From assembly GCA_947504025.1 (NCBI GenBank), contig CANNFX010000001.1:434001-498000 (forward strand): a stretch of DNA of 64,000 nucleotides, in the 5' to 3' direction. Under the pieces are notes generated by a model. That model was not told where the DNA came from. It did not search any database and was given only the letters and a program-made list of their open reading frames with translations. Source of the DNA: an uncultured Sphingomonadaceae bacterium. Its GTDB lineage: Bacteria > Pseudomonadota > Alphaproteobacteria > Sphingomonadales > Sphingomonadaceae. Every line of letters begins with the position of its first letter. The stretch's first letter is position 1. Below, in pieces: positions 19,563 to 28,872 of the stretch. The position numbers and the translations under genes are program-made.

Positions 19563-19624
19563 ATGAGAGGAAATAGGGCTGCGCCGAACTTATCGCAACG
19601 CACTTCCCCTATTGCGTCCCCAAA

Positions 19625-19942
19625 TCAGTCTTCAGGTGCGATAGTAACCTTTAGTCCATCAAGTTCCGGAGTGAACGGCAATTGGCAACTGAGACGCGAG
19701 TTGTCGGTCCGGTGGTCACTGCTTTCCAATAGATCATCTTCATCTTCGGACATTGCCGGAAGCTTCTCCATAAACGCCGGATCGACCTGCACATGACAGG
19801 TCGCGCAAGATGCGCAGCCGCCGCAAAGCGCCAACAATTCATCAAAACCGTTGTCGCGAATAGCCTCCATCACCGTCAGACCATTCTCGACTTCGATTTC
19901 GGTCTCGGCGCCTTCACGATTGGTAACGATCAGCTTCGGCAT
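19625..19942 (-). CDS. Adrenodoxin-type 2Fe-2S ferredoxin
   Basis: Electron carrier of about 105 residues. The ligand pattern is C40-x5-C46-x2-C49 and C86, with an additional C43 ([13 protein letters not shown], then RLSCQ), which is the adrenodoxin/putidaredoxin type. I chose the ATG at 19942 because it opens the beta strand MPKLIVTN. The upstream ATG at 19951 adds only three residues. Such ferredoxins serve P450s, Rieske oxygenases or Fe-S cluster assembly. No partner is adjacent, so the role cannot be assigned. It is divergent from the glycosylase gene. Confidence 0.92.
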   Translation of the reverse strand: MPKLIVTNREGAETEIEVENGLTVMEAIRDNGFDELLALCGGCASCATCHVQVDPAFMEKLPAMSEDEDDLLESSDHRTDNSRLSCQLPFTPELDGLKVTIAPED

Positions 19943-20033
19943 GGGATGCAATTCCTTATTTGGTTCGAATTGTGTTCGGGCACTATCGGCCCAATTCGCG
20001 GGCTGTTAAGCACCGGATTAATTCAATAGCAAG

Positions 20034-20666
20034 ATGGGCAGTATCGAGATGGGGCTAAGCGAAGCACAAATCCGCGAAGGACTGGACACTATTGCAGAGC
20101 TTGAACCGAAGTTTGGCGGTGCTCTGAAACGGGTTGGATATCCCGAAGCACGTATTCGCCCTACCGGCTACCGCACTTTGCTTCGCACGATTGTTGGCCA
20201 GCAGGTCAGTGTCGCTGCTGCTGCATCAGTCTGGAACAAGCTGGAGGGCCTGCTTGGCGAAGATATACCGCCGCAGGATCTGCTCGACACCGGGTTCGAC
20301 GAATTGCGTGCTTGCGGGCTATCACGTCAGAAGCAAGGCTATGCCCGTTCGCTATGCGAACTGGTGACCTGCGGCGAACTCGATATTGAAAACCTGCCCG
20401 AAGATGACGAAGAAGCCATTGCCGAACTGATAAAGATTAAGGGCATCGGCAGGTGGTCTGCAGAAGTATATTTGCTGTTCGCAGAAGGTCGGCCAGACAT
20501 TTGGCCTGCCGGAGATCTAGCGGTTCAGGCAGGCCTGCATGGTATCCTGGAACTGACCGAACGCCCTACGGAAAAGGAAGCACGCGTGCTTGCAGAAAGC
20601 TGGTCCCCACACCGCGGATCTGTCGCCATTCTGACATGGCATGCCTATAATAATCCAGCTCTTTGA
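20034..20666 (+). CDS. DNA-3-methyladenine glycosylase II (AlkA-like)
   Basis: HhH-GPD base-excision enzyme that removes alkylated purines. The 210 residues show TIVGQQVS near the start of the fold, the helix-hairpin-helix KIKGIGRWSAEVYLLF, and the catalytic aspartate in WPAGDLAVQ. The N-terminal AlkA domain of the E. coli enzyme is missing, as in the short alphaproteobacterial type. An in-frame ATG at 20049 could be the real start. The gene stands alone, divergent from the ferredoxin. Confidence 0.92.
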   Translation: MGSIEMGLSEAQIREGLDTIAELEPKFGGALKRVGYPEARIRPTGYRTLLRTIVGQQVSVAAAASVWNKLEGLLGEDIPPQDLLDTGFDELRACGLSRQKQGYARSLCELVTCGELDIENLPEDDEEAIAELIKIKGIGRWSAEVYLLFAEGRPDIWPAGDLAVQAGLHGILELTERPTEKEARVLAESWSPHRGSVAILTWHAYNNPAL

Positions 20667-20679
20667 GAGGACTGTAATC

Positions 20680-20708
20680 TTGTCAAAATAGAACTTTACG
20701 TGTATTGT
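20680..20708 (+). promoter_or_regulatory. Candidate housekeeping promoter of the S9 peptidase
   Basis: TTGTCA (20680-20685), a 17-nt spacer, then TATTGT (20703-20708). Both hexamers are good matches and the spacing is ideal. The start codon lies 30 nt downstream, after an AGGGGGG ribosome-binding site. Confidence 0.6.
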
Positions 20709-20721
20709 AATCATAATACAC
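20700..20721. promoter_or_regulatory. Inverted repeat overlapping the -10 element, possible operator
   Basis: Perfect 7-nt arms GTGTATT and AATACAC flank 8 nt. The dyad covers the -10 hexamer of the promoter above, so a protein bound here would block RNA polymerase. There is no clue to the regulator. Confidence 0.45.
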
Positions 20722-20737
20722 ATCTAGGGGGTTAATT

Positions 20738-22822
20738 ATGCCGATCCGTAACCACACTCTTCGCACTGTTGCGACAGCCGCTCTGGCTGCCGGCCTGCTG
20801 GCAGGGTGTACCACCACAATGAACAATGAAGGTCCTATGACAGCCACACAAACGACAACTGCTACCGCGACCACCGAAGCGGCTTCGTTGATCCCACGCG
20901 AAGTCCTGTTCGGCAATCCGACACGCTCTTCTGGAAAACTCAGCCCTGATGGCAAATGGCTTAGCTGGCTGGCCCCCAAAAATGGTGTGATGAATGTCTG
21001 GCTGGCACCCGCAGGCGATCTTGCCGCCGCCAAGCCGATGACGGTGGCAACTGATCGCCCGATCCGGCAGTATTTCTGGTCGGGTGATTCCAAAAACCTG
21101 CTCTATATTCAAGACAAGGGTGGCGACGAAAACTTCCTGCTTTACGGTGTCGATATTGCCAGCGGTGAAGAGCGCAGCCTGACCCCATTCGAGAATACGC
21201 GTGCGCAAGTTGTCGGTACATCGAACGCTTATCCAAACAAGATGCTCGTAGGCGTAAACAACCGCGATCCGCGCCTCCATGATGTCCACATGCTTGACCT
21301 GGACACAGGCAAGCTGGAGCTCGTCATGCAAAACGACGGCTTCGCAGGCTATCTCGCGGATGACTTGCTAAAACTGCGTATGGCGCTGAAGCCGAATGCT
21401 GCAGGCGGAATGGACTTTCACAAAATCACCGATGGTGTTGTTGCAGCCGAAGCGTCCGAAAGCACTGAATTGGCGGATTCACTGTCGACGCAACCAGCCG
21501 GATTCACAAATGATGGCAAGACCATGTACTGGATCGATAGCCGCGGACGGAACACTGCTGCATTGATTGCCGAAGACGTGGCAACAGGCGAGAAGACCGT
21601 TCTTGCCGAAAGCGACAAGGCCGATATCGGTGGCGCAATGTCCGATCCGCTAACCGGCGAAATCGAAGCGACCAGCTTCACCTACCTTCGCACCGAATGG
21701 ACTGCCACCGATCCCGATGTGAAAGCATCACTCGATTGGTTGGATGCAAAGCTGGAAGGCGATTTCGGCATCTCCTCACGCACTAAGGCTGATGACAAGT
21801 GGATAGTCTGGAACGATCCGGTCACAACGCCGGGCAAGGTCTATCTGTATGACCGCAAGGCCAAGACACTGACCGATTTCTACATGAACCGGCCAGATCT
21901 AGAAGGCGCACCGCTACAGGCGATGCATCCTATCGAGATCAAGAGCCGCGACGGGCTGACCCTGCCCAGTTATCTGACCCTGCCACCTGGCAGCGACAGC
22001 AATGCTGACGGCGTGCCCGACGCCCCTGTTCCGATGGTGCTACTGGTACATGGCGGCCCATGGGCGCGTGATGGTTATGGTTACAATTCCTACCACCAAT
22101 GGCTTGCCAATCGCGGCTATGCTGTGATGAGCGTGAACTTCCGCGGTTCCACCGGTTTCGGCAAGGAATTCATCTCCGCTGCCGATCTCGAATGGGGCAA
22201 GAAAATGCATGACGATCTGATCGACGCGGTGAAATACGCAGTCGCTAAGGGCGTTACTTCAGATGACAAGGTCGCGATCATGGGCGGTTCTTACGGCGGC
22301 TATGCAACGCTTGCGGGCCTGACCTTCACGCCGGACGAATTCGCATGCGGCGTCGACATTGTCGGCCCATCGAACTTGGAAACACTGCTCAAGACTATCC
22401 CGCCTTATTGGGAACCGATGATTGCGCAATTCCACGAACGGATGGGCAATCCGAACACCGAAGAAGGACTGGCAATGCTGAAAGAGCGTTCACCGCTCTA
22501 TAGCGCCGACAAAATCGTGAAGCCGCTCCTAATCGGACAAGGCGCAAACGATCCACGCGTCAATCAGGACGAAAGCGACCAGATCGTGGAGGCGATGAAA
22601 GCCAAGGGCATTCCGGTGACCTATGTCCTCTACCCCGACGAAGGCCATGGCTTCGCCAAGCCTGCCAATAACATCGCCTTCAACGCAGTGACCGAGAACT
22701 TCCTCGCGACCTGCCTAGGCGGGCGTGCTGAACCGATTGGCGATACGGTCAGGAATTCGACCGCTGAGATCGTCGAGGGCGCTGACTTCGTTAAAGGACT
22801 GGAAGCAGCACTCGTCGAATAA
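20738..22822 (+). CDS. Exported S9 family (prolyl oligopeptidase-like) peptidase, lipoprotein
   Basis: Serine peptidase of 694 residues. A signal peptide ends in the lipobox LLAGC, so Cys24 would be lipidated and the enzyme tethered in the envelope. A beta-propeller region (roughly 55-400) precedes the alpha/beta-hydrolase domain. Catalytic residues are visible: Ser518 in GGSYGG, Asp605 in GANDPRVNQ and His637 in DEGHGF. The likely role is degradation of peptides in the periplasm or at the cell surface, as for dipeptidyl or acylaminoacyl peptidases. The gene is monocistronic, with its own promoter and a strong terminator. Confidence 0.93.
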   Translation: MPIRNHTLRTVATAALAAGLLAGCTTTMNNEGPMTATQTTTATATTEAASLIPREVLFGNPTRSSGKLSPDGKWLSWLAPKNGVMNVWLAPAGDLAAAKPMTVATDRPIRQYFWSGDSKNLLYIQDKGGDENFLLYGVDIASGEERSLTPFENTRAQVVGTSNAYPNKMLVGVNNRDPRLHDVHMLDLDTGKLELVMQNDGFAGYLADDLLKLRMALKPNAAGGMDFHKITDGVVAAEASESTELADSLSTQPAGFTNDGKTMYWIDSRGRNTAALIAEDVATGEKTVLAESDKADIGGAMSDPLTGEIEATSFTYLRTEWTATDPDVKASLDWLDAKLEGDFGISSRTKADDKWIVWNDPVTTPGKVYLYDRKAKTLTDFYMNRPDLEGAPLQAMHPIEIKSRDGLTLPSYLTLPPGSDSNADGVPDAPVPMVLLVHGGPWARDGYGYNSYHQWLANRGYAVMSVNFRGSTGFGKEFISAADLEWGKKMHDDLIDAVKYAVAKGVTSDDKVAIMGGSYGGYATLAGLTFTPDEFACGVDIVGPSNLETLLKTIPPYWEPMIAQFHERMGNPNTEEGLAMLKERSPLYSADKIVKPLLIGQGANDPRVNQDESDQIVEAMKAKGIPVTYVLYPDEGHGFAKPANNIAFNAVTENFLATCLGGRAEPIGDTVRNSTAEIVEGADFVKGLEAALVE

Positions 22823-22869
22823 CGGGTCCTCGACTTTACTGACAATCGAGTCAGCTACTGACAAACTGA

Positions 22870-22905
22870 CCGCGCGCAGCTACCTCTGCGCGCGGTTTTG
22901 TTTTT
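22870..22905 (+). terminator. Rho-independent terminator after the S9 peptidase
   Basis: A perfect 10-nt stem (CCGCGCGCAG at 22870-22879 and CTGCGCGCGG at 22886-22895) with a 6-nt loop is followed by TTTTGTTTTT. The SDR gene starts 12 nt later. Confidence 0.92.
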
Positions 22906-22919
22906 GAAAGTGATCAATG

Positions 22920-23726
22920 ATGGCTGAGCGTAAGGCGATTTTCATTACCGGTGGTGGTTCAGGCATCGGACGCGCCATCGCGCTATATTTCGGTGAACGC
23001 GGCTGGTTTGTCGGCCTTGGTGATATCGACACGGCAGGCATGAAGGAAACGGAAAGCCTTCTGCCCGGCGGCTATCACTATTCCCACAAATTCGACGTCC
23101 GTGACCGAGCTGCTTGGGACACTGCGCTGGAGGCTTTCTCGACCGCTGCTGGCGGACGCATCGACGTGATGGCGAACAATGCAGGCATTCCAATCGGCGG
23201 CTCACTGATTGAAAACTCGGTCGACGAAATCGAACGCTGCCTCGACATCAATCTCAAAGGTGTGCTGTTCGGCGCGCAGGCCGTACATCCACATCTGAAA
23301 AAGACCGCGCCGGGCTCGTGCTTGCTCAACACCGCAAGCGCCGCGGGAATTTACGGCTCGCCGGGTGGATCGGTTTACAGCGCAACGAAATTCGGTGTGC
23401 GAGCGATTACTGAATCGCTTGATGGCGAATGGCTGGCGGACGGTATCAATGTCCGCTCGCTAATGCCCAGCTTCATCGACACACCCTTGCTCGACCACTC
23501 GCCAAATCAAAAGACCAATGAAGGTATCCGGGCGCGCGTAATCGCGGGTGGTTTGGAAATTACACCGGTTGAAGAAGTGGCTGAGGCAGCATGGAATGCA
23601 GTCCATGGCGAGAAACTGCATACGGTAGTCGGCAAAACGGCGAAAGAACTCGCCTTCGCTGCACGCTGGATGCCAGGACGCCTGCGCAAGCGCATTCGTG
23701 GCGGCGGCAAGATGTTGGGTGAATAA
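22920..23726 (+). CDS. Short-chain dehydrogenase/reductase
   Basis: NAD(P)-dependent oxidoreductase of the classical SDR type, about 268 residues. The cofactor loop is TGGGSGIG near residue 10, followed by NNAG (MANNAGIP), and the catalytic pair is in YSATKFG. The substrate cannot be read from the sequence. Two ATGs in tandem (22917 and 22920) are equally possible. It ends 3 nt from the convergent pterin dehydratase gene. The terminator immediately upstream means it needs its own promoter, which I could not identify. Confidence 0.9.
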   Translation: MAERKAIFITGGGSGIGRAIALYFGERGWFVGLGDIDTAGMKETESLLPGGYHYSHKFDVRDRAAWDTALEAFSTAAGGRIDVMANNAGIPIGGSLIENSVDEIERCLDINLKGVLFGAQAVHPHLKKTAPGSCLLNTASAAGIYGSPGGSVYSATKFGVRAITESLDGEWLADGINVRSLMPSFIDTPLLDHSPNQKTNEGIRARVIAGGLEITPVEEVAEAAWNAVHGEKLHTVVGKTAKELAFAARWMPGRLRKRIRGGGKMLGE

Positions 23727-23729
23727 CGC

Positions 23730-24020
23730 CTAAAGCAGCACTTCGATGGATTTTACCATCACAACGTCTCGCACAGACAAGCCGCCTGCGTCATGCGTGG
23801 TCAAAGTGATTTCAACGCGATTATAAACATTGAACCATTCGGGATGGTGATCTTGGCATTCGGCCAGCAGAGCCACACGTGTCATAAATGCAAGCGCTTC
23901 GCTGAAGTCAGCAAACTCAAACTTACGTTCGATAGCCACCCCGTCTGCCCGCAGGTTCCAGCCGGAGTATTCGGCCAGCAGGGCATCACGTTCTGCATCG
24001 CTTAGTTTCGCTACGGACAT
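23730..24020 (-). CDS. 4a-hydroxytetrahydrobiopterin dehydratase
   Basis: Small cytoplasmic enzyme (96 residues) that dehydrates pterin-4a-carbinolamine during recycling of tetrahydropterin cofactors. The signature is strong: [21 protein letters not shown], with the His-His pair and the following His and Asp. I chose the ATG at 24020, which has AAGGAG at the right distance. An ORF extension to 24095 would run into the divergent ccmA gene. No phenylalanine hydroxylase is adjacent. Confidence 0.94.
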   Translation of the reverse strand: MSVAKLSDAERDALLAEYSGWNLRADGVAIERKFEFADFSEALAFMTRVALLAECQDHHPEWFNVYNRVEITLTTHDAGGLSVRDVVMVKSIEVLL

Positions 24021-24060
24021 TCGCTCTCCTTGTCGTCGGTTTAGCTTTCGCCTAACCGCG

Positions 24061-24642
24061 ATGCCCATGCAAGCCTGCACTCTCACTGCCAGCAATATTG
24101 CCTGCCGCCGCGGCGACCGCTTGCTGTTTGCGGGACTCAGCTGTGACCTGTCAGGGGGCGATGCACTTCATCTGGCTGGCCCCAATGGCGTAGGCAAATC
24201 CAGCTTGATTCGGATCATTGCAGGACTGCTTCGCCCGTTTGAGGGCGGCGTGATCCGCAAAGGTGCAATCGCGCTACTCGACGATCGCCCCGCGCTAGAT
24301 GAATATAGCACGCTCGGTGATGCGCTGGACTTCTGGGCCAATATTGATGGAGGCACCGCTGACACCGGCACCTTTGGCCTCGGTGAACTGTTGGACGTAC
24401 CAGTCCGGTTCCTATCAACAGGACAGCGCAAGCGTGCGGCACTGGCCCGCATGGCCGGACAAGATGCGCCCATCTGGCTGCTCGACGAACCTCTCAACGG
24501 CCTGGACAAAGATGCAGTCGCGATTGCCGAGCAGTTGGTTGCCGATCACTGCAAGGCTGGCGGCATCGCCATAATCGCTTCGCATCAGCCGTTTACACAA
24601 AACGGTATGCAGCGCCTTGAGCTGCCGGAGTTCACCCCGTGA
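24061..24642 (+). CDS. ccmA: Heme exporter ATP-binding subunit CcmA
   Basis: ATPase of the CcmABCD system used in cytochrome c maturation system I. The 193 residues have Walker [10 protein letters not shown] near residue 40, the signature [14 protein letters not shown], Walker B with [12 protein letters not shown], and the switch histidine (SHQP). The short length fits CcmA. In-frame ATGs at 24061 and 24067 are both possible. It overlaps ccmB by a GTGA junction. Confidence 0.93.
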   Translation: MPMQACTLTASNIACRRGDRLLFAGLSCDLSGGDALHLAGPNGVGKSSLIRIIAGLLRPFEGGVIRKGAIALLDDRPALDEYSTLGDALDFWANIDGGTADTGTFGLGELLDVPVRFLSTGQRKRAALARMAGQDAPIWLLDEPLNGLDKDAVAIAEQLVADHCKAGGIAIIASHQPFTQNGMQRLELPEFTP

Positions 24643-25301
24643 ACGGAGCGCTTTGGCAAATATTCAAGCGTGACTTTGCAATGCTGATGCCCGGCGGCCG
24701 GCGCGGCGGTAGCTTGCTGCCGCTGCTGTTCTTTCTCGCTGTAGCCATGCTGTTCCCCTTCGCGGTGGGGCCGGAACCTGCTCTTCTGGCCAAAACCGGC
24801 GGCGGGGTCGCTTGGATCGCAGCCTTGCTCGCTGCGCTTCTGCCTTTGGATCGCTTGGTCGCACCTGACCTTGAGTGCGGCGTACTCGATCAGTTCGCTT
24901 TGCGCGGTATTTCCGACGAGGCATCAATGGCATCACGGCTGATCGCCCATTGGCTAGGCTTCGGTCCGCCACTGGTTTTGGCTGTATTTCCCGCCGCCGC
25001 ATTGCTTGGCCTCGACGGATCAACACTGCATTTCCTATTGTTAGGATTGCTGGCTGGTACGCCCGGCCTCGCGGCCATCGGATTAATGATCGCGGCGCTC
25101 ACTGCCAGTTTCCGCAGCGGTACTGCTCTGGCAGGGCTGATGCTTGTCCCGCTCGCCGTGCCGATCTTAGTTTTTGGCGCTGGCAGCATACCCACTGGCA
25201 ATTACAGCGGCATAGCCCTGACAGCAGCGATCAGTCTGGCGCTGGTGGCGATAACGCCGTTTGCTGCCGGGGCGGCCATCAGGGCCGCACGGGAGGGATA
25301 G
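24639..25301 (+). CDS. ccmB: Heme exporter membrane subunit CcmB
   Basis: Integral membrane partner of CcmA. The 220 residues begin with a GTG overlapping the ccmA stop and contain about six hydrophobic helices. LDRLVAPDLECGVLDQ is the conserved cytoplasmic motif of CcmB. ccmC, ccmD and ccmE are not next to it, so the rest of the system must lie elsewhere. Confidence 0.92.
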   Translation: MNGALWQIFKRDFAMLMPGGRRGGSLLPLLFFLAVAMLFPFAVGPEPALLAKTGGGVAWIAALLAALLPLDRLVAPDLECGVLDQFALRGISDEASMASRLIAHWLGFGPPLVLAVFPAAALLGLDGSTLHFLLLGLLAGTPGLAAIGLMIAALTASFRSGTALAGLMLVPLAVPILVFGAGSIPTGNYSGIALTAAISLALVAITPFAAGAAIRAAREG

Positions 25302-25303
25302 AG

Positions 25304-25519
25304 ATGGCGAACAAGCCACACGCCAAACCGTTACCGCTACTGATAGGGCTTAGCATCGTCGGCCTGGTTCTAGGCGTGATCAGCACATGGATTGCCAAAT
25401 GGCCGCTCTTCACCACTGCGCATTTTTACATGACAGTGATCGACGTTGTGGCAATGTGGGCCACTTGGCTAGTCATGATGTTAGTGATTGCCGCCCGCAA
25501 ACGAATGGGCGACGACTAG
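25304..25519 (+). CDS. Small two-helix membrane protein downstream of ccmB
   Basis: The 71 residues have a short basic N-terminus, two membrane helices (about 10-30 and 44-64) and a basic C-terminal end. The ATG is 2 nt after the ccmB stop, so it is very likely co-translated. It occupies the place where ccmC or ccmD often occurs, but it is too short for CcmC and I see no CcmD pattern. Function unknown. The last 4 nt overlap the convergent map gene. Confidence 0.75.
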   Translation: MANKPHAKPLPLLIGLSIVGLVLGVISTWIAKWPLFTTAHFYMTVIDVVAMWATWLVMMLVIAARKRMGDD

Positions 25520-26352
25520 CTTCCTCTGTCGAAGCCGGGCCGATGCAAGCCTTTCTCACTCAACGTGAAAATCTCGTTGCCCGTCTCGGTAATTCCGATC
25601 GAATGTTCGAACTGCGCACTGAGCGATTTATCGCGTGTCACAGCAGTCCAACCGTCGCGCAATAGCTTCACATGAGGCTTGCCGGTGTTGATCATCGGTT
25701 CGATTGTGAAGAACATGCCCGGGCGCAGTTCAGGACCCGTGCCAGCCCGCGCCGCATGGACGACCTCAGGAGCATCATGAAACAGGCGGCCAAGGCCGTG
25801 GCCGCAAAACTCGCGAACTACGCCGTAACGGAAGCTTTCGGCATAGGCCTGAATTGCTGCACCGACATCGCCCAGCCGCGCGCCAGGCTGAGCTTTCTCG
25901 ATACCTAGCATCAGGCATTTATGGGTCACTTCGACCAGTCGCCTCGCCTTCAGCGAAACATCGCCGACCAGATACATCCGGCTGGTGTCGCCGTGCCAAC
26001 CATCCAGCAGCGGCGTGACATCAATGTTGACGATATCGCCATCCTTCAACGCCTTGTCGGACGGGATGCCGTGGCAAATCACATGGTTGATCGAAATGCA
26101 GCAACTATGCGTATAACCGCGATAGCCAAGCGTGGCCGGAACCGCGCCGTCATCCAACATCATCTGCCGCACAAAGTCGTCGATTGCTGCTGTCGTTACG
26201 CCGGGCTTCACGACATCGACCAACGCATCGAGGATGCTGGCGGCTAGCTTACCGGCCTTACGCATACCTTCGAAGCCTTCCGGCCCGTGCAATTTGATCG
26301 TGCCGTCGCGCAGCACTGTCTCACCATCTGTGACTGTTTGATAATCCATCAT
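25516..26352 (-). CDS. map: Type I methionine aminopeptidase
   Basis: Metalloenzyme that removes the initiator methionine. The 278 residues contain GYRGYTHSCCISINHVICHG, the first metal aspartate in VNIDVTP and the second in GDTSRMY, the histidine in GHGLGRLFH, and glutamates in FTIEPM and QFEHSI. The N-terminal extension is about 20 residues longer than in E. coli. Two tandem ATGs at the start (26352 and 26349) cannot be separated. Confidence 0.96.
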   Translation of the reverse strand: MMDYQTVTDGETVLRDGTIKLHGPEGFEGMRKAGKLAASILDALVDVVKPGVTTAAIDDFVRQMMLDDGAVPATLGYRGYTHSCCISINHVICHGIPSDKALKDGDIVNIDVTPLLDGWHGDTSRMYLVGDVSLKARRLVEVTHKCLMLGIEKAQPGARLGDVGAAIQAYAESFRYGVVREFCGHGLGRLFHDAPEVVHAARAGTGPELRPGMFFTIEPMINTGKPHVKLLRDGWTAVTRDKSLSAQFEHSIGITETGNEIFTLSEKGLHRPGFDRGS

Positions 26353-26402
26353 GCATGGTCATGTAGCGACGATATGCACAAATTGCGAGCCGTCCTGTTA
26401 CG

Positions 26403-27347
26403 TTACCGTCCCTTGTTAAATGCGGCCGAATATTCAGGTCTCACTGCGTCCAGTACCGCCTGTGTAACCGGAAGCGTCACTTCGTAGCTACCTTCGGAAT
26501 AAGGGCCTGCGGCATAGGGCGGTATTAGAAAGGTCAATCGGTCGAATGTGCGGCGGTTTGACGACGCGGGCACCAATGCGCCGCTTTCCACCGGATTGAT
26601 GCACTCATCGAAGATATCAGTACTGTCACGATCTGCCGGTGCGCCGCGCTTTTTGGCGCGTTGATGGTCCAGAGCAGCGCAAAATGGTTCACGCACTGCT
26701 GTGGCCAATGCACGGGGGGATTTGAACATTGTCACGGGAGCGACCATCCGGTCCTTTGTCTTATCCCACAGCATCGAACCGAAAACTGAATTGCCATGCG
26801 CACCGCCTGAGTAAATCCATTCCAGTTTGCTCAGGCTAAGCCAACCAGGCAGATCGCTAACCGCATCCCAACTCACGTTGGCGGCATAGGCATTGTATGG
26901 GAATCCGTTCTCATCGGCATCGGCACGGGCTTTCAACGCCTCCGTTTTCAAGGCAGTGCGCCGCTTTTCTATCTCACTATCAAGTTTCGCCCCAAGCGTC
27001 GGAATTTTACCGACTTCAGCCGGATAAGCATATTTGAAGTCGTAAAGGTCGCTCTTTTCAGCGACTGCCCGGGCACCTCCAACACGCGATTCGGCTATGT
27101 CGCCAGCATCTCCGTCAGCAGATGCAGCCGATTCAGCAGTTCCACTTGCCTCCGGCCCCGGTGCCGTAGCCTCAGCGCCGTCAGGAGAGGAGAGAGTTTC
27201 ACCTGGCTTGTTATTTTTTGCTTTTTTATCAGAATCTTGAGTAGACCTTGAAGCGACGTCGCCCCTGGCCGTTTCAGAGGATTCAATATTGCACCCTGTC
27301 AACACAAACAGGGCAATCATCGAGTTATAGATAAACTGCTTCTTCAA
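26403..27347 (-). CDS. Lipoprotein with DUF4163/DUF3298 (RsiV/PdaC-like) domains
   Basis: The 314-residue protein has a signal peptide ending in LTGC, so Cys19 is the likely lipidation site. A low-complexity linker rich in Ser, Ala, Glu and Gly spans about 25-95, then a globular domain follows. IYSGGAHGN and the final FLIPPYAAGPYSEGSYEVTLP are the hallmarks of the DUF3298 fold seen in lysozyme-binding RsiV and the deacetylase PdaC. Here there is no enzyme domain, so a ligand-binding envelope protein is a reasonable guess. It lies 50 nt upstream of map on the same strand and divergent from the aminopeptidase gene. Confidence 0.85.
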   Translation of the reverse strand: MKKQFIYNSMIALFVLTGCNIESSETARGDVASRSTQDSDKKAKNNKPGETLSSPDGAEATAPGPEASGTAESAASADGDAGDIAESRVGGARAVAEKSDLYDFKYAYPAEVGKIPTLGAKLDSEIEKRRTALKTEALKARADADENGFPYNAYAANVSWDAVSDLPGWLSLSKLEWIYSGGAHGNSVFGSMLWDKTKDRMVAPVTMFKSPRALATAVREPFCAALDHQRAKKRGAPADRDSTDIFDECINPVESGALVPASSNRRTFDRLTFLIPPYAAGPYSEGSYEVTLPVTQAVLDAVRPEYSAAFNKGR

Positions 27348-27392
27348 ACTTTACTCTCGCGCAACCCGCCCGTCTGGGGCAGAGACATCTAT

Positions 27393-28781
27393 ATGAGCAA
27401 AAAGACAGATTTGATAGCAGCCGATCGCGGCCAAGACGCGATTTCCCTTCACCTCATCGACAAAGACGGTTTCGCCGATTGGGCAAAGAAGTTGACCGGT
27501 GGACAGCGCGCCTCGTTAGAAGCGCAGAAATTTGAGGGCAGCGGTTACCAGACCGCAATCGTTCCCGATGGTGACAAATGGTTCGCCGTGGGAGGCGTGG
27601 CAAATCCTGCTGACCTTTCAAGTTGGTGCCTAGCAAAACTTGCCGAGGTACTGCCGGCTGGAACCTACCGGTTGGCAAGCGGTGATCCAGGCCCGGCCAT
27701 GCTGGGCTGGCAAACCGCCCAATACCGGTTTGATCGCTATCTATCCGACGACAGCTCCACTGGCCTGCGCATTCTGTTGACCAAGGAGGCCAAGGCTATC
27801 GATTCCGCTCAAGCGGAAGCAGCTGCGGTCGCCAAAGTTCGCGATCTGGTCAACACCCCAGCTGAGGATATGGGGCCCGCCGCATTGGAGGCAGAGGCCG
27901 AAGCACTCGCCAAAGCTTATCGCGCCGAACTGACGGTAACTACGGGCGACAAGCTCGAGCAAGAATACCCAATGGTTCACGCTGTCGGGCGCGCCGCCAC
28001 CCGTCATCACTCGCCGCGTATGTTAGAACTGACATGGGGCGATGCAAAGCATCCGAAATTGGCAATTGTCGGCAAGGGCGTTTCATTCGATTCCGGCGGT
28101 CTGGATGTGAAATCCGCCGCTGGCATGAAGTTGATGAAAAAGGATATGGGCGGAGCAGCGCACGCGCTGGCCCTCGCCGGGTTAATCATGGGCGGTGGCC
28201 TAAAAGTTCGGTTGCATATGCTGGTCCCAGCGGTTGAAAACGCCATTGCAGGCAATGCATTCCGTCCAGGAGATGTTCTCACCTCACGCAAAGGTTTGAC
28301 AGTAGAAATCGGCAATACCGATGCTGAAGGCAGGTTGATCCTTGGTGATGCCCTCGCCCGCGCTAGCGAAGATGAGCCCGATATGATTATCGACTTTGCA
28401 ACGTTGACCGGCGCGGCGCGTATCGCGCTCGGTCCCGACCTCGCCGCGATGATGTGCCGCAATGATGATACGGCTCAGGCATTTCTCGACGCAGGAAAGG
28501 CGGCAAACGATGCTGTCTGGCGACTGCCTTTGCCTGAAAGCTACCGCGAATATTTGAAGTCGGACATTGCTGACATGAATAACACGCAGACAAATCCCTA
28601 TGCTGGAGCCAGCGTGGCAGGCCTGTTCCTCGACCGATTTGTTGGTGAAGGCATTGATTGGACGCACTTTGATACCTTTGCCTGGCGCCCATTCTCAAAA
28701 CCTGGGCGTCCCAAGGGAGGCGAAGCATTGGGCCTGCGCGCCGCATGGCATATGTTGCAATCACGTTACGGTAATGGGTAA
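27393..28781 (+). CDS. M17 leucyl aminopeptidase family protein
   Basis: Zinc- or manganese-dependent cytosolic aminopeptidase of 462 residues. The catalytic domain has VGKGVSFDSGGLDVK, with an active-site aspartate, MKKDMGGAA with lysine, and the family signature NTDAEGRLILGDA. The N-terminal domain is divergent, as in the alphaproteobacterial branch. It is followed by the SH3-like gene and argC on the same strand. Confidence 0.95.
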   Translation: MSKKTDLIAADRGQDAISLHLIDKDGFADWAKKLTGGQRASLEAQKFEGSGYQTAIVPDGDKWFAVGGVANPADLSSWCLAKLAEVLPAGTYRLASGDPGPAMLGWQTAQYRFDRYLSDDSSTGLRILLTKEAKAIDSAQAEAAAVAKVRDLVNTPAEDMGPAALEAEAEALAKAYRAELTVTTGDKLEQEYPMVHAVGRAATRHHSPRMLELTWGDAKHPKLAIVGKGVSFDSGGLDVKSAAGMKLMKKDMGGAAHALALAGLIMGGGLKVRLHMLVPAVENAIAGNAFRPGDVLTSRKGLTVEIGNTDAEGRLILGDALARASEDEPDMIIDFATLTGAARIALGPDLAAMMCRNDDTAQAFLDAGKAANDAVWRLPLPESYREYLKSDIADMNNTQTNPYAGASVAGLFLDRFVGEGIDWTHFDTFAWRPFSKPGRPKGGEALGLRAAWHMLQSRYGNG

Positions 28782-28872
28782 AGCGATCTGCTCGTAACTT
28801 GCCGCCAATCTTTGCGCGGTATAGGGGGCCTGATCGTCAACCTGTGGCGACCTATGGGGATTTTACCACGCC

